From Pseudorhodobacter antarcticus (GTDB lineage Bacteria; Pseudomonadota; Alphaproteobacteria; Rhodobacterales; Rhodobacteraceae), in assembly GCA_945871285.1 (NCBI GenBank), contig CAMBWO010000007.1, forward strand, positions 1 to 35,218: 35,218 bases of DNA. The letters run 5' to 3'. The notes below the pieces were generated by a model, which ran no database searches, had not been told where the DNA came from, and saw nothing but the letters and a program-made list of their open reading frames with translations. This document shows positions 14,795 through 23,966 of this stretch, piece by piece. Each line of letters opens with the position of its first letter. Within the stretch, counting starts at the first letter, position 1. The translations under genes and the position numbers were made by a program.

Positions 14795-16935
14795 TGGCCG
14801 AGCGTTCTTTCAAGGCGGAAGTCGAGCATTTGCGGTTGGGGGAGGGTGGCACCTTTACTGGCGAGGGCATTCTGGCGCTGACCAAGGCGCTGTTGGAGAA
14901 TGGCGTGGGCTATGTTGGCGGCTATCAGGGCGCGCCGATTTCGCATTTGATGGATGTGATGGCCGATGCCGAGGGGCTGCTGGGCGAATTGGGTGTGCGG
15001 TTTGAGGCGAATGCGAATGAGGCGGCGGCGGCGGCGATGCTGGCGGCCAGCGTCCATTATCCCATTCGGGGAGCGGTGACGTTCAAGGGGCCGGTGGGGG
15101 TCAACGTCGCCTCGGACGCCTTGGCGAACCTGTCGTCGTCGGGCGTCACCGGGGGGGCGCTGGTCATTGTGGGCGAGGATTACGGCGAAGGCTCGAGCAT
15201 CATGCAGGAGCGAACCCATGCCTTTGCGATGAAGTCGCAGTTCTGGCTGTTGGACCCGCGCCCCAACCTGCCCTCGATCGTCAAGGCGGTGGGCGATGCG
15301 TTCGAGATGTCGGAGGCGTCGAATACGCCGGTGATGTTGATGGTGCGGATCAGGTCCTGCCATGTGACGGGCAGTTTTGCCACGCGGGACAACCGCAAGC
15401 CTGCGCTGTCGGTGCGGGAGGCGTTGTCGGCACCGCGCAGCGATTTCAAGCGGGTGGTTTTGCCGCCGATGTCCTATGCGCATGAGCAGGACAAGATCAA
15501 CCACCGGATGCCGGCCGCGCTGCGGTTCATCCGCGAGCGTGGGTTGAACGAGGTCTTTGGGCCCGAGGGGGCCGCGATCGGAATTGTCGTGCAGGGGGGG
15601 ATGTACAACGGCACGATCCGGGCGTTGCAGCGGTTGGGGTTGGCGGACCTGTATGGGGCGACCCAGGTGCCAATCTATGTGCTGAACGTGACCTATCCGC
15701 TGGTGCCGGACGAGTTTCTGGAGTTTGCCAAGGGCAAGGACCATCTGCTGGTGATCGAGGAGGGTCAGCCTGAATTCATTGAACAGGCGCTGGGGTCCAT
15801 GCTCTATCGGGCGCAGGGGACGGCTCGGTTGCATGGCAAGGGCGCGTTTCCGATGGCGGGGGAATATACCGGCACGGTGATGATGCAAGGGATCGAGGCG
15901 TTCCTGAAGGCGGCGGCGCCGGGGATGCTGCCTGCGGCGGTGCGGGCGCCCAACATGGATCGGCCTGCGGTGCCGGACCTGAGCAAGACGGTGCCGATCA
16001 GGCCGCCGGGGTTTTGCACGGGCTGCCCGGAGCGTCCGATTTTCGCGGCGATGAAGCTGGTGGAAAAGCAGTTGGGCAAGCATCAGATTGCCGCCGATAT
16101 TGGCTGTCATCTGTTTGGATCGCTGCCGCCGTTCGAGATTGGTGGGGCGACGATGGGCTATGGGTTGGGGCCTGCGGCAAATGGGGCGTTTGATGGCGGG
16201 GGCGAGCGGCGGCCGATTTCGATCATTGGCGATGGCGGGTTCTGGCACAACGGGCTGTCGTCCAGTTTCACCAACATGGCGTTCAACAAATCGGATGGCG
16301 TGGCGCTGGTGGTGGACAACTATTACTCGGCGGCCACCGGCGGGCAGGATGTGATGTCGTCGCGGGCCGAGAATGGGACCAAGGCGACGGGCAATCCGAT
16401 TTCCAAGGCGATCAAGGGGATAGGCATCACTTGGGTGCGCCAGATCGACCACACCTATGATGTGGGAAAGATGCGCGACACGCTGATCGAGGCGCTGACG
16501 ACCAAGGAGCCGGGGCCGAAGGTGATTGTGGCGTCCTCGGAATGCATGTTGAACAAGCAGCGGCGGGAAAAGCCGCTGCGGGCGAAAGCGATCAAGGAGG
16601 GGCGGCGGGTCGAAGCGCCGCGCTTTGGCGTGGATGAGGATATCTGCACCGGGGATCATGCCTGCATCCGGCTGTCGGGCTGTCCGTCGCTGTCGCTGAA
16701 GCGGTTGGATGATCCGCTGCGCGATGACCCGGTGGCGAGCATCGACCAGTCTTGTGTCGGGTGTGGCAACTGTGGCGAGGTGGCGGATGCGGCCATCCTG
16801 TGTCCGTCGTTCTATCGCGCCGATGTGGTGCATAATCCGGGCGCGTGGGAGCGGCGCTGGGCGGCGGTGTGCGCATCGGTGATCGGGTGGTTGCAGGCCC
16901 GGCGGTCGGCCCGGCGTTTGAGTTTTGACGCATGA
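14794..16935 (+). CDS. Indolepyruvate ferredoxin oxidoreductase alpha-like subunit (IorA-like, TPP and Fe-S)
   Basis: 713 residues. PYR-type domain at about 20-220 (GYQGAPISHLMDVMAD, FEANANEAAAAAMLAAS), TPP domain at about 400-560 with FCTGCPERP at 407-415 and the GDG...N motif (GDGG at 479-482, Asn509 in VVDNYY). A C-terminal ferredoxin domain carries Cys618, Cys624, Cys630, then Cys654, Cys657, Cys660 and Cys670; the second cysteine of the first cluster is Asp621 (C-T-G-D-H-A-C). With the beta subunit downstream it should decarboxylate an aryl 2-oxo acid to the aryl-CoA, passing electrons to ferredoxin. Classical substrate is indolepyruvate. In this cluster isatinate to 2-aminobenzoyl-CoA is an attractive alternative (inference). 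Confidence 0.9.
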   Translation: MAERSFKAEVEHLRLGEGGTFTGEGILALTKALLENGVGYVGGYQGAPISHLMDVMADAEGLLGELGVRFEANANEAAAAAMLAASVHYPIRGAVTFKGPVGVNVASDALANLSSSGVTGGALVIVGEDYGEGSSIMQERTHAFAMKSQFWLLDPRPNLPSIVKAVGDAFEMSEASNTPVMLMVRIRSCHVTGSFATRDNRKPALSVREALSAPRSDFKRVVLPPMSYAHEQDKINHRMPAALRFIRERGLNEVFGPEGAAIGIVVQGGMYNGTIRALQRLGLADLYGATQVPIYVLNVTYPLVPDEFLEFAKGKDHLLVIEEGQPEFIEQALGSMLYRAQGTARLHGKGAFPMAGEYTGTVMMQGIEAFLKAAAPGMLPAAVRAPNMDRPAVPDLSKTVPIRPPGFCTGCPERPIFAAMKLVEKQLGKHQIAADIGCHLFGSLPPFEIGGATMGYGLGPAANGAFDGGGERRPISIIGDGGFWHNGLSSSFTNMAFNKSDGVALVVDNYYSAATGGQDVMSSRAENGTKATGNPISKAIKGIGITWVRQIDHTYDVGKMRDTLIEALTTKEPGPKVIVASSECMLNKQRREKPLRAKAIKEGRRVEAPRFGVDEDICTGDHACIRLSGCPSLSLKRLDDPLRDDPVASIDQSCVGCGNCGEVADAAILCPSFYRADVVHNPGAWERRWAAVCASVIGWLQARRSARRLSFDA

Positions 16936-18428
16936 CTGACGACATCCTCAAGCTGGCGATTCTGGCGGTGGGCGGGCAGGGCGGAGGCGTTCTGACCGGG
17001 TGGATCGAGGATCTGGCGCGGGCCAATGGTTATGCTGCCCAGGCGACCTCGGTGGCCGGGGTGGCGCAGCGGACGGGGGCGACGATCTACTATATCGAGA
17101 TGTGTCCCAAGGGGCCTGTCGCGCCGGTATTTGCGCTGATGCCGGCGGCGGGGGATGTCGATGTAATGATCACCGCCGAGATGATGGAGGCGGGGCGGGC
17201 GATCATGCGGGGGTTCGTGACGCCGGACCGCACGACGCTGATCACATCGACCCACAGGGCGCTGGCGGTCAGTGAGAAGATGACGCCGGGCGACGGGATT
17301 GCCAATTCGGCCGAGGTGATGGCGGCGGCGGAGGTGGCGGCGCGGCGGGTGATTGCGGCGGATTTCGACAAGGTGGCGGTGGCGGTTGGCTCGGTGATTT
17401 CGGCGTCGTTGTTCGGGGCGCTGGCCGCGTCGGGGGCGTTGCCGTTTGCCGTGGGCGCCTATGAGGCGGCGATCCGGGCGGGGGGCAAGGGGGCCGAGGC
17501 GTCGGTCAGGGCGTTTCATGCGGGACATGCGGCGGCCTTGGGGCCCGCGGTGGTGGAGGCCAAGGTTGCGGCGGTGGCAAAGGGCGTTACGGGCCCGGTG
17601 CGGTTGCTGGAGGAATGGCAGGGGTTGGTGGCGCGGGTGGACCGTCTGCCGGAGGCGGTGGCCGAACTGGCGCGACCCGGTCTGCAAAAGGTGGTGGATT
17701 TTCAGGACCTGGCCTATGGCGCGGAGTATCTGGCGCGGGTCGAGGCGATGCTGGCGCTGGACCGCGCCGACAAGGGCCATGCCCTGACGCGGGAGGCGGC
17801 GAAGTATATCGCGAATGCGATGGCCTATGATGATGTGATCCGGGTGGCGGATTTGAAAACCCGTGGGTCGCGTCAGGCGCGGATTGCGCGGGAGATGGGG
17901 ACTGCGCCCGATAAGGTCATGCATGTGACCGAGTTTTTCCACCCGAGGGCCGAGGAGGTGGTGGGCATGATGCCCGCCCGTCTTGGCGCGCGGCTGGACC
18001 GTGACCCGGTGTGGCAGGCGCGGCTGGCCCGCTGGTTTGCCAAGGGGCGGCGGCTGCGGTCGGATGGGCTGGTGGCTTACGGGATGCTCTATGTGCTGGG
18101 GGGCATGAAGGGGCGCAGGCAGGGCTCGTTCCGGCATGGGCAGGAAGTGGCGCATCTGGAGGGCTGGCTGGCCACGGCGCGGGGGTACCTCGCGACCGAC
18201 TATGATCTGGCGGTTGAGGTGATCCGGTGTCGGCGGCTGATCAAGGGGTATTCCGACACCCATGCGCGGGGATTATCCAAGTTCGACAGGGTGTTGGTGG
18301 GTGTAGCTCATGTTGCGGGGCGCAGCGATGCGGCGGATTGGGCACGGCGTCTGCGCGAGGCGGCCTTGCAGGATGAGGAGGGCCGGGCGCTGGAGGGGGC
18401 GTTGCAGACGATTGCCAGCTTTGCGTGA
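16932..18428 (+). CDS. Indolepyruvate oxidoreductase beta-like subunit (IorB-like) with C-terminal DUF6537-type domain
   Basis: 498 residues. The N-terminal 200 residues are the 2-oxoacid oxidoreductase gamma-type catalytic domain: LAILAVGGQGGGVLTGWIEDLA, AQATSVAGVAQRTGATIYYIEM, and FALMPAAGDVDVMITAEMMEAGRAI. The remaining about 290 residues, mostly helical, match in position and size the DUF6537 region found in long IorB proteins of aerobic proteobacteria, replacing the short 200-residue archaeal subunit. It overlaps the alpha gene by ATGA, so the two are made as a pair. Last gene before an 88-bp gap with an operator-like dyad. A long IorB with an alpha subunit is typical of the class described in aerobic and facultative bacteria rather than archaea. 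Confidence 0.88.
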   Translation: MTDDILKLAILAVGGQGGGVLTGWIEDLARANGYAAQATSVAGVAQRTGATIYYIEMCPKGPVAPVFALMPAAGDVDVMITAEMMEAGRAIMRGFVTPDRTTLITSTHRALAVSEKMTPGDGIANSAEVMAAAEVAARRVIAADFDKVAVAVGSVISASLFGALAASGALPFAVGAYEAAIRAGGKGAEASVRAFHAGHAAALGPAVVEAKVAAVAKGVTGPVRLLEEWQGLVARVDRLPEAVAELARPGLQKVVDFQDLAYGAEYLARVEAMLALDRADKGHALTREAAKYIANAMAYDDVIRVADLKTRGSRQARIAREMGTAPDKVMHVTEFFHPRAEEVVGMMPARLGARLDRDPVWQARLARWFAKGRRLRSDGLVAYGMLYVLGGMKGRRQGSFRHGQEVAHLEGWLATARGYLATDYDLAVEVIRCRRLIKGYSDTHARGLSKFDRVLVGVAHVAGRSDAADWARRLREAALQDEEGRALEGALQTIASFA

Positions 18429-18516
18429 CGCCATAACAATTTTAAACTTGAAATTATTCTGATCCGGTGCGACCTTGGGGCAATCGGCATCCTCCGATCC
18501 AGCAAGGACGCGGCCC
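18429..18516 (+). promoter_or_regulatory. Promoter/operator region of the 2-aminobenzoyl-CoA operon, with 18-bp imperfect palindrome
   Basis: The gap is AT-rich at its left end in otherwise GC-rich DNA. AATTTTAAACTTGAAATT at 18438-18455 is self-complementary at 14 of 18 positions, the size and AT content of a MarR site. A TTGAAA hexamer lies inside it (18448-18453), but the matching -10 is poor. AAGGA at 18504-18508 is the ribosome site of the monooxygenase gene. It probably gives the downstream block its own promoter. Confidence 0.45.
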
Positions 18517-20802
18517 ATGAAGATTCTATGCCTAGGTGGCGGCCCGGCGGGCCTGTATTTTGCAATCTCGATGAAGCTGCGCGATGCGAGCCATCAGGTG
18601 ACGGTGCTGGAGCGGAACCGGGCCAATGACACTTTCGGCTGGGGGGTGGTGCTGTCGGATGACGCGCTGGGGCGGATGCAGAAGAACGATCCTGTCAGCA
18701 CCGAGGCGATCCGCAGTCAGTTTGCCTATTGGGATGACATTGCGGTCGTGCATAACGGGGTGCGCACGGTGTCGGGCGGGCACGGCTTTGCCGGGATTGG
18801 CCGCAAGGCGATGCTGATCCTGTTGCAGGCAAGGGCGCGGGAGTTGGGCGTCGATCTGCAATTCGAGACCGAGTTCAAGACGGTCGAGGCGTACCGGGCC
18901 GAATATGACTTGGTCGTGGCGACCGATGGCATCAACTCGCTGGTGCGGCGCGAATATGCCGAGGTTTTCCAGCCGGATATCGACACCCGCAAGTGCAAGT
19001 TTGTCTGGCTGGGGACGCATGCCAAGTTTGACGACGCCTTTACCTTTATCTTTGAGAAGACCGAACATGGCTGGGTCTGGGCGCATGTCTATCAGTTTGA
19101 CGCCAATACCGCGACCTTCATCGTGGAATGTCTGCCCGATACCTGGGACCGTCTGGGCTTTGCCGACATGTCCAAGGAGGAGACGATTGCGACCTGTGAG
19201 CGCATTTTTGCGCGGCACCTGAACGGCAATGCGCTGATGTCGAACGCGGCGCATTTGCGCGGGTCGGCGGTGTGGATGCAGTTTCCACGGGTTGTCTGCA
19301 ACACCTGGTATCATGAGAATGTGGTGCTGATGGGGGATGCGGCGGCGACGGGGCATTTCTCGATTGGCTCCGGGTCGCGGTTGGCGTTTGATTCGGCGAT
19401 TGCGCTGGCCGAATACCTGCATTCCGAACCGACGATGGCGGGGGCGTTCCAGCGCTATCAGGACGAGCGGCGGGTCGAGGTGTTGCGCCTGCAATCGGCG
19501 GCGCGCAATTCGCTGGAGTGGTTCGAGGAGGTGGAGCGGTATCTGGACATGCCGCCGTTGCAGTTCGCCTATTCCCTGCTGACGCGCAGCCAGCGGATAA
19601 GCCACGAGAATTTGCGGGCGCGCGACCCGGCGTTTCTGCGCAAAGCCGAGGATTGGTTTCAGGAACAGGCGGGGGGCGAGCCGGGGCGGCAGCCGATGTT
19701 CGCGCCATTCCGGCTGCGGGACATGGCGCTGGTCAACCGGGTGGTCGTCTCGCCGATGGCGCAGTACAAGGCGGTGGATGGGACGCCCGGCGATTGGCAT
19801 TTCGTGCATTATGCCGAGCGGGCCAAGGGTGGCGCGGGGCTGGTTGTCACGGAAATGACCTGCGTTTCGGCCAATGGTCGCATCACGCCGGGCTGCACCG
19901 GGCTTTACACCCCCAAGCATGAGGCGGGATGGAAGCGTCTGTGCGATTTCGTCCATGCCGAAACCCAAGCCAAGATCTGCTGCCAGATCGGCCATTCGGG
20001 GCGCAAAGGATCCACTCAGGTCGGGTGGGAGGAGGGCGACGCCCCCCTGCCGCGCGGCAACTGGCCATTGCTGAGTGCCTCGGCCCTGCCGTGGGCCGAA
20101 CGCAATCACCTGCCCAAGGCGATGGACCGGGCCGATATGGACAAGGTGTTGCTGCAATTCGTCCAATCCACCGAAATGGCCAAGAAATGCGGGTTCGACA
20201 TGATCGAACTGCACGCGGCGCATGGCTATTTGCTGTCGTCGTTCATCAGTCCGGTGTCGAACGTGCGGGAGGATGAATACGGCGGGTCACTGGAAAACCG
20301 GATGCGCTATCCGCTGGAGGTTTTTGCGGCGATGCGGGCGGAATGGCCGGGGTCCAAGCCGATGTCGGTGCGCATTTCGGCGCATGACTGGCTGGGTGAG
20401 GACGGTGTGACACCTGCGGAAGCGGTCGAGATTGCGCAGATGTTTGCGGCGGCCGGGGCGGACATCATCGACGTGTCGGCAGGCCAAACCTCGGATGAGG
20501 CGCAGCCGGTTTATGGCCGGATGTTCCAGACGCCGTTCAGCGACCGTATCCGCAATGAGGCGGGGCTGGCGACCATGGCGGTGGGGAATATCACCGAGGC
20601 CGATCAGGTGAACTCGATCCTGCTGGCGGGGCGGGCCGATCTGGTTTGCCTTGCGCGGCCCCATCTGGCGGACCCCTATTGGACGCTGCATGCGGCGATC
20701 AAGGCCGGGGACAAGGGGACGGTTTGGCCTCTGCCCTATCTGGCGGGGCGCGATCAGGCGGCGCGGCTCTTGTCGAAATCGGGCGAGGTGATCCGGGCAT
20801 GA
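18517..20802 (+). CDS. 2-aminobenzoyl-CoA monooxygenase/reductase (ACMR), two-flavoprotein fusion
   Basis: 761 residues, a fusion of two flavoenzymes. Residues 1-390 are a class A flavin monooxygenase: GGGPAG at 7-12, ATDGIN at 135-140 and [12 protein letters not shown] with Gly273-Asp274. Residues 393-745 are an old-yellow-enzyme reductase: [19 protein letters not shown], then [20 protein letters not shown] and [14 protein letters not shown] at 566-601. This matches the 87-kDa ACMR of Azoarcus evansii, which hydroxylates 2-aminobenzoyl-CoA at C5 and reduces the ring to 2-amino-5-oxocyclohex-1-ene-1-carbonyl-CoA with O2 and NAD(P)H. A homologue acting on salicylyl-CoA exists as an alternative, but the Rid protein and ligase next door favour the amino substrate. 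ATG 18517 has AAGGA 8 nt upstream. Confidence 0.9.
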   Translation: MKILCLGGGPAGLYFAISMKLRDASHQVTVLERNRANDTFGWGVVLSDDALGRMQKNDPVSTEAIRSQFAYWDDIAVVHNGVRTVSGGHGFAGIGRKAMLILLQARARELGVDLQFETEFKTVEAYRAEYDLVVATDGINSLVRREYAEVFQPDIDTRKCKFVWLGTHAKFDDAFTFIFEKTEHGWVWAHVYQFDANTATFIVECLPDTWDRLGFADMSKEETIATCERIFARHLNGNALMSNAAHLRGSAVWMQFPRVVCNTWYHENVVLMGDAAATGHFSIGSGSRLAFDSAIALAEYLHSEPTMAGAFQRYQDERRVEVLRLQSAARNSLEWFEEVERYLDMPPLQFAYSLLTRSQRISHENLRARDPAFLRKAEDWFQEQAGGEPGRQPMFAPFRLRDMALVNRVVVSPMAQYKAVDGTPGDWHFVHYAERAKGGAGLVVTEMTCVSANGRITPGCTGLYTPKHEAGWKRLCDFVHAETQAKICCQIGHSGRKGSTQVGWEEGDAPLPRGNWPLLSASALPWAERNHLPKAMDRADMDKVLLQFVQSTEMAKKCGFDMIELHAAHGYLLSSFISPVSNVREDEYGGSLENRMRYPLEVFAAMRAEWPGSKPMSVRISAHDWLGEDGVTPAEAVEIAQMFAAAGADIIDVSAGQTSDEAQPVYGRMFQTPFSDRIRNEAGLATMAVGNITEADQVNSILLAGRADLVCLARPHLADPYWTLHAAIKAGDKGTVWPLPYLAGRDQAARLLSKSGEVIRA

Positions 20803-21539
20803 CCTTTGCGGGCAAGCGGATGCTGGTGACGGGCGGCGGGTCGGGGGCGGGGGCTGACCTTGCGCTGGGTTTTGCGCGGGCCGGGGCCGAGGTGGTGATT
20901 TGCGGGCGGCGGGTCGAGGCGTTGCAGCGGACGGTTGCGCTGCATGGCGGCATCCGGGCGTTGGCCTGTGATGTGACGGATGAGGCGTCGGTGCAGGCGC
21001 TGTTTGCGGCGGCGGGGCCGGTGGATGTGGTGATTGCCAATGCGGGGCAGGCGGATTCGGCTCCGTTTCACCGCACAAGCTTGGACCAGTGGAACGCGAT
21101 GCTGGCGGTCAACCTGACCGGGGTCTTCCTGACGTTCCGCGAGGGGTTGCGGCAGATGACGGGCTGGGGGCGGCTGATTGCAGTGTGTTCCACGGCTGGG
21201 GTCAAGGGCTATGCCAAGATCGCGCCCTATGTGGCGGCCAAGCATGGGGTGATGGGGCTGACGCGGTCGTTGGCGCTGGAGGTGGCGCGCAGTCAGGTGA
21301 CGGTGAACGCGATCTGTCCGGGGTTTCTGGACACCGAGATGACCGATCATTCGGTGCAGGTGATCAGCGCCAAGACGGGGCGCAGCCTGGCCGAGGCGCG
21401 GTCGGTGCTGGAGCAGTTGAACCCGCAGAACCGGCTGTTCGCCCCATCGGAAGTGACGGCGGCGGCGCTGTATCTGGCGGGGCCGGGGTCCGAAGGGGTG
21501 AACGGGCAGGCGATCGTGATTGCGGGGGGCGAGGTGTGA
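20799..21539 (+). CDS. SDR family NAD(P)-dependent oxidoreductase, likely 3-hydroxyacyl-CoA dehydrogenase step
   Basis: 246 residues, classical short-chain dehydrogenase. Cofactor motif TGGGSGAG at 11-18, DVT at 58-60, NAG at 81-83, catalytic Ser131, Tyr144 and Lys148 (YVAAK), and the [12 protein letters not shown] segment after the active site. It starts at ATG 20799, overlapping the monooxygenase stop by ATGA; the longer open frame upstream is an overlap artefact. Azoarcus 2-aminobenzoate clusters encode three beta-oxidation-type enzymes, and this gene fits the hydroxyacyl-CoA dehydrogenase role on the ring-derived thioester, though it could instead reduce the 5-oxo group of the ACMR product. 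Confidence 0.88.
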   Translation: MTFAGKRMLVTGGGSGAGADLALGFARAGAEVVICGRRVEALQRTVALHGGIRALACDVTDEASVQALFAAAGPVDVVIANAGQADSAPFHRTSLDQWNAMLAVNLTGVFLTFREGLRQMTGWGRLIAVCSTAGVKGYAKIAPYVAAKHGVMGLTRSLALEVARSQVTVNAICPGFLDTEMTDHSVQVISAKTGRSLAEARSVLEQLNPQNRLFAPSEVTAAALYLAGPGSEGVNGQAIVIAGGEV

Positions 21540-21970
21540 GCGACGGTGCATCCAAGCGGCGGCTGAAGGCCTGGGTGCGTCTGCTGGCCGTGACGCGGCG
21601 CACCGAGGCCGAATTGCGCGAGTTTCTGCGGGTCAAGCATGGCACCACACTGCCCCGGTTTGACGTGATGGCGGCGCTGTATCGGCGGCGCGAGGGGGTG
21701 ACGATGTCGGAACTGTCGCGGATGCTCTTGGTGTCCAACGGCAATGCGACGGCGGTGGTGGACCGGCTGGAGGCGGATGGCTTTGTGCGGCGCACGCCGT
21801 CCGAGACCGACCGGCGCACGGTGTTTGCGGCGCTGACGCTCGAGGGGTTGGCGCAGTTCGAGGGCTATGCCGCCGAGCATGAGGCCGAGGTGAACCGGAT
21901 TTTCGGCGGGTTGACCGAGGCGGAGTTGGATACTTTGAGCGATTTGTTGAAACGGATGCGGGGGACGTGA
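21536..21970 (+). CDS. MarR family transcriptional regulator (second of two)
   Basis: 144 residues from GTG 21536, which overlaps the stop of the SDR gene (GTGA). N-terminal helix [22 protein letters not shown], winged helix [63 protein letters not shown] with the D-R-R-T wing tip, and a C-terminal dimer helix. MarR genes are part of the two published Azoarcus 2-aminobenzoate clusters. Being inside the operon suggests autoregulated control of it, probably through the dyad at 18438-18455, with an aminobenzoyl-CoA or aminobenzoate as inducer (inference). Confidence 0.9.
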   Translation: MSDGASKRRLKAWVRLLAVTRRTEAELREFLRVKHGTTLPRFDVMAALYRRREGVTMSELSRMLLVSNGNATAVVDRLEADGFVRRTPSETDRRTVFAALTLEGLAQFEGYAAEHEAEVNRIFGGLTEAELDTLSDLLKRMRGT

Positions 21971-22782
21971 TGAGCGATATGGCCGGGCTTTGCCCCAAGC
22001 ATTTTCTGTGGGAGGTATCAGCGCGGATTGCGACGATCCGGCTGAACCGGCCGGACCGCAAGAATCCCCTGACGTTTGAAAGCTATGCCGAGTTGCGCGA
22101 CACGTTCCGGGCGCTGGTCTATGCGCGGGATGTGGATGTGGTCATCTTTGCCTCGAACGGGGGAAATTTCTGTTCGGGCGGTGATGTGCATGAGATCATC
22201 GGGCCGCTGATTGGCCTACCGATGAAGGACTTGCTGGCCTTTACCCGGATGACGGGGGACCTGGTCAAGGCGATGCTGGCCTGCGGCAAGCCGATCATTG
22301 CTGCCGTGGATGGTGTGGCCATGGGGGCCGGGGCGATCATCGCGATGGCGTCAGATTTGCGGCTGGCGACGCCAGAGGCGAAATGCGCCTTCCTGTTCAC
22401 GCGGGTGGGATTGGCGGGCTGTGACATGGGGGCTTGCGCGATGCTGCCCCGCATCATCGGGCAGGGGCGGGCAGCGGAGCTGCTTTATACCGGGCGGACG
22501 ATGAGCGCGGTGGAGGGCGAGCGCTGGGGGTTCTGGAACGCGCTGCATGGGGCGGAGGTGCTGGAGGCGGAGGCGCGGGCGTTGGCCGAGCGGTTGGCGG
22601 CGGGGCCGACGTTCGCCCATTCGGTGACCAAGACGCAGCTCAACGCCGAGTGGAACATGGGGCTGGAGCAGGCAATCGAAGCCGAGGCGCAGGCGCAGGC
22701 GATCTGCATGCAGACCAAGGATTTCGAGCGGGCGTATCGGGCCTTTGTCGCCAAGGAGCGGCCGGTGTTTGCGGGTGACTGA
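21970..22782 (+). CDS. Enoyl-CoA hydratase/isomerase family protein (crotonase)
   Basis: 270 residues from ATG 21970 (TGATG overlap with the MarR gene). Crotonase fold: first oxyanion segment [10 protein letters not shown] at 66-75, second at [19 protein letters not shown] (115-133). By eye the second catalytic Glu of hydratases is kept (Glu170, [11 protein letters not shown]), but the first is replaced by Thr or Arg ([10 protein letters not shown], 141-150). It may therefore be a ring-opening hydrolase, isomerase or a hydratase variant rather than a standard hydratase. In the aerobic 2-aminobenzoate pathway the alicyclic ring is thought to be cut between C2 and C3 as a CoA thioester; this is a good candidate for hydration or ring opening. 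Confidence 0.87.
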   Translation: MSDMAGLCPKHFLWEVSARIATIRLNRPDRKNPLTFESYAELRDTFRALVYARDVDVVIFASNGGNFCSGGDVHEIIGPLIGLPMKDLLAFTRMTGDLVKAMLACGKPIIAAVDGVAMGAGAIIAMASDLRLATPEAKCAFLFTRVGLAGCDMGACAMLPRIIGQGRAAELLYTGRTMSAVEGERWGFWNALHGAEVLEAEARALAERLAAGPTFAHSVTKTQLNAEWNMGLEQAIEAEAQAQAICMQTKDFERAYRAFVAKERPVFAGD

Positions 22783-22786
22783 CAGA

Positions 22787-22832
22787 GCGGGGGCCGGCCC
22801 CCGCACCCCCGGGATATTTAGGAAAAGATGAA
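22787..22832 (+). repeat. Intergenic hairpin element, copy B (likely rhodobacterial family)
   Basis: A perfect 18-bp palindrome GCGGGGGCCGGCCCCCGC (22787-22804) is followed by ACCCCCGGGATATTTAGG and AAAAGATGAAATGG. Plan and tail match copy A at 8644-8714. The AGGAAAAG of the tail doubles as the ribosome site of the acyl-CoA dehydrogenase gene. No T-run follows the palindrome, so it is not a classical terminator. Confidence 0.65.
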
Positions 22833-23966
22833 ATGGGCAAGAGTTTCCTGGACTGGCCATTCTTCGACGCCCGTCACCGCGATCTGGCGGTGGCGCTGGA
22901 GGCGTGGTGCTCCGCGCATTTGCCAGTGGATCATGGCGATGTGGATGCGGCCTGTCGGGGGCTGGTGGCGGATTTGGGGGCGGGCGGGTGGTTGCAGCAT
23001 TCGGGCGGGGTTCTGGATGTGCGGACGCTGTGCCTGATCCGCGAGACACTGGCGCGGCATGACGGGCTGGCGGATTTTGCCTTTGCGATGCAGGGGTTGG
23101 GGATGGGGGCGGTGTCGCTGTTCGGCTCGGCTGAGCAGCGGGAGTGGCTGGAGCGGACACGGGCGGGGGCGGCGATTGCGGGGTTTGCGCTGACGGAACC
23201 GGGGGCGGGGTCGGACGTGGCGGCGACGGCGACCACGGCCGAGCGGGTGCAGGGCGGTTGGTTGCTGAACGGCGAGAAGACCTGGATTTCGAATGGCGGG
23301 ATTGCCGATGTCTATGTGATCTTTGCCCGGACGGGTGAGGCACCGGGGGCGCGGGGGTTGTCGGCGTTTCTGATGCCTGCCGATCAGGCGGGGTTGCAGG
23401 TGGTGGAGCGGTTGGAGGTGATTGCGCCGCATCCCCTGGCGCGGTTGCGGCTGGAGGGGGTGGTGTTGCCTGGGGGGGCGTTGATTGGCCGGGCGGGCGA
23501 GGGGTTCAAGCTGGCGATGGCGGTGCTGGATGTGTTCCGGTCGACCGTTGGGGCTGCGGCGCTGGGGTTTGCGCGGCGGGCCTTGGACGAGACTTTGGCA
23601 CGGGTGCAGGCGCGGCGCATCCAGGGCCAGCCGCTGGCCGAGTTGCAGATGGTGCAGGGGCACATCGCGGATATGGCGTTGGAGATTGATGCGGCGGCTT
23701 TGCTGATTTACCGGGCGGCGTGGACGAAGGATCAGGGCGCGGCGCGGATCACGCGGGAGGCGGCGATGGCGAAGTTGTTCGCGACCGAGGCGGCGCAGCG
23801 GGTGATTGACATGGCCGTGCAGTTGCATGGCGGCGAGGGGGTCAGGCATGGGTCGGTGGTCGAGCGGTTGTACCGCGAGATCCGGGCCCTCAGGATTTAT
23901 GAGGGGGCGAGTGACGTGCAGCGGGTGGTGATTGCGCGGTCGCTGATGCCGAGGGGGGGCGCATGA
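22833..23966 (+). CDS. Acyl-CoA dehydrogenase family protein
   Basis: 377 residues. FAD and substrate landmarks: [14 protein letters not shown] at 118-131, [22 protein letters not shown] at 147-168, and the C-terminal [23 protein letters not shown] with catalytic-base candidate Glu357. The N-terminal helical domain is somewhat shortened. It should oxidise a saturated CoA thioester, passing electrons to ETF, and corresponds to one of the three beta-oxidation genes in the Azoarcus cluster. Preceded by the hairpin element that also supplies its ribosome site, and its stop overlaps the Rid gene start (ATGA). Confidence 0.92.
   Translation: MGKSFLDWPFFDARHRDLAVALEAWCSAHLPVDHGDVDAACRGLVADLGAGGWLQHSGGVLDVRTLCLIRETLARHDGLADFAFAMQGLGMGAVSLFGSAEQREWLERTRAGAAIAGFALTEPGAGSDVAATATTAERVQGGWLLNGEKTWISNGGIADVYVIFARTGEAPGARGLSAFLMPADQAGLQVVERLEVIAPHPLARLRLEGVVLPGGALIGRAGEGFKLAMAVLDVFRSTVGAAALGFARRALDETLARVQARRIQGQPLAELQMVQGHIADMALEIDAAALLIYRAAWTKDQGAARITREAAMAKLFATEAAQRVIDMAVQLHGGEGVRHGSVVERLYREIRALRIYEGASDVQRVVIARSLMPRGGA

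Noticed and set aside
14413-16833. Long minus-strand open frame of about 800 codons opposite the IorA-like gene
   Set aside because: Composition dominated by His, Arg, Pro; no recognisable domain. The plus-strand frame carries TPP and Fe-S motifs.
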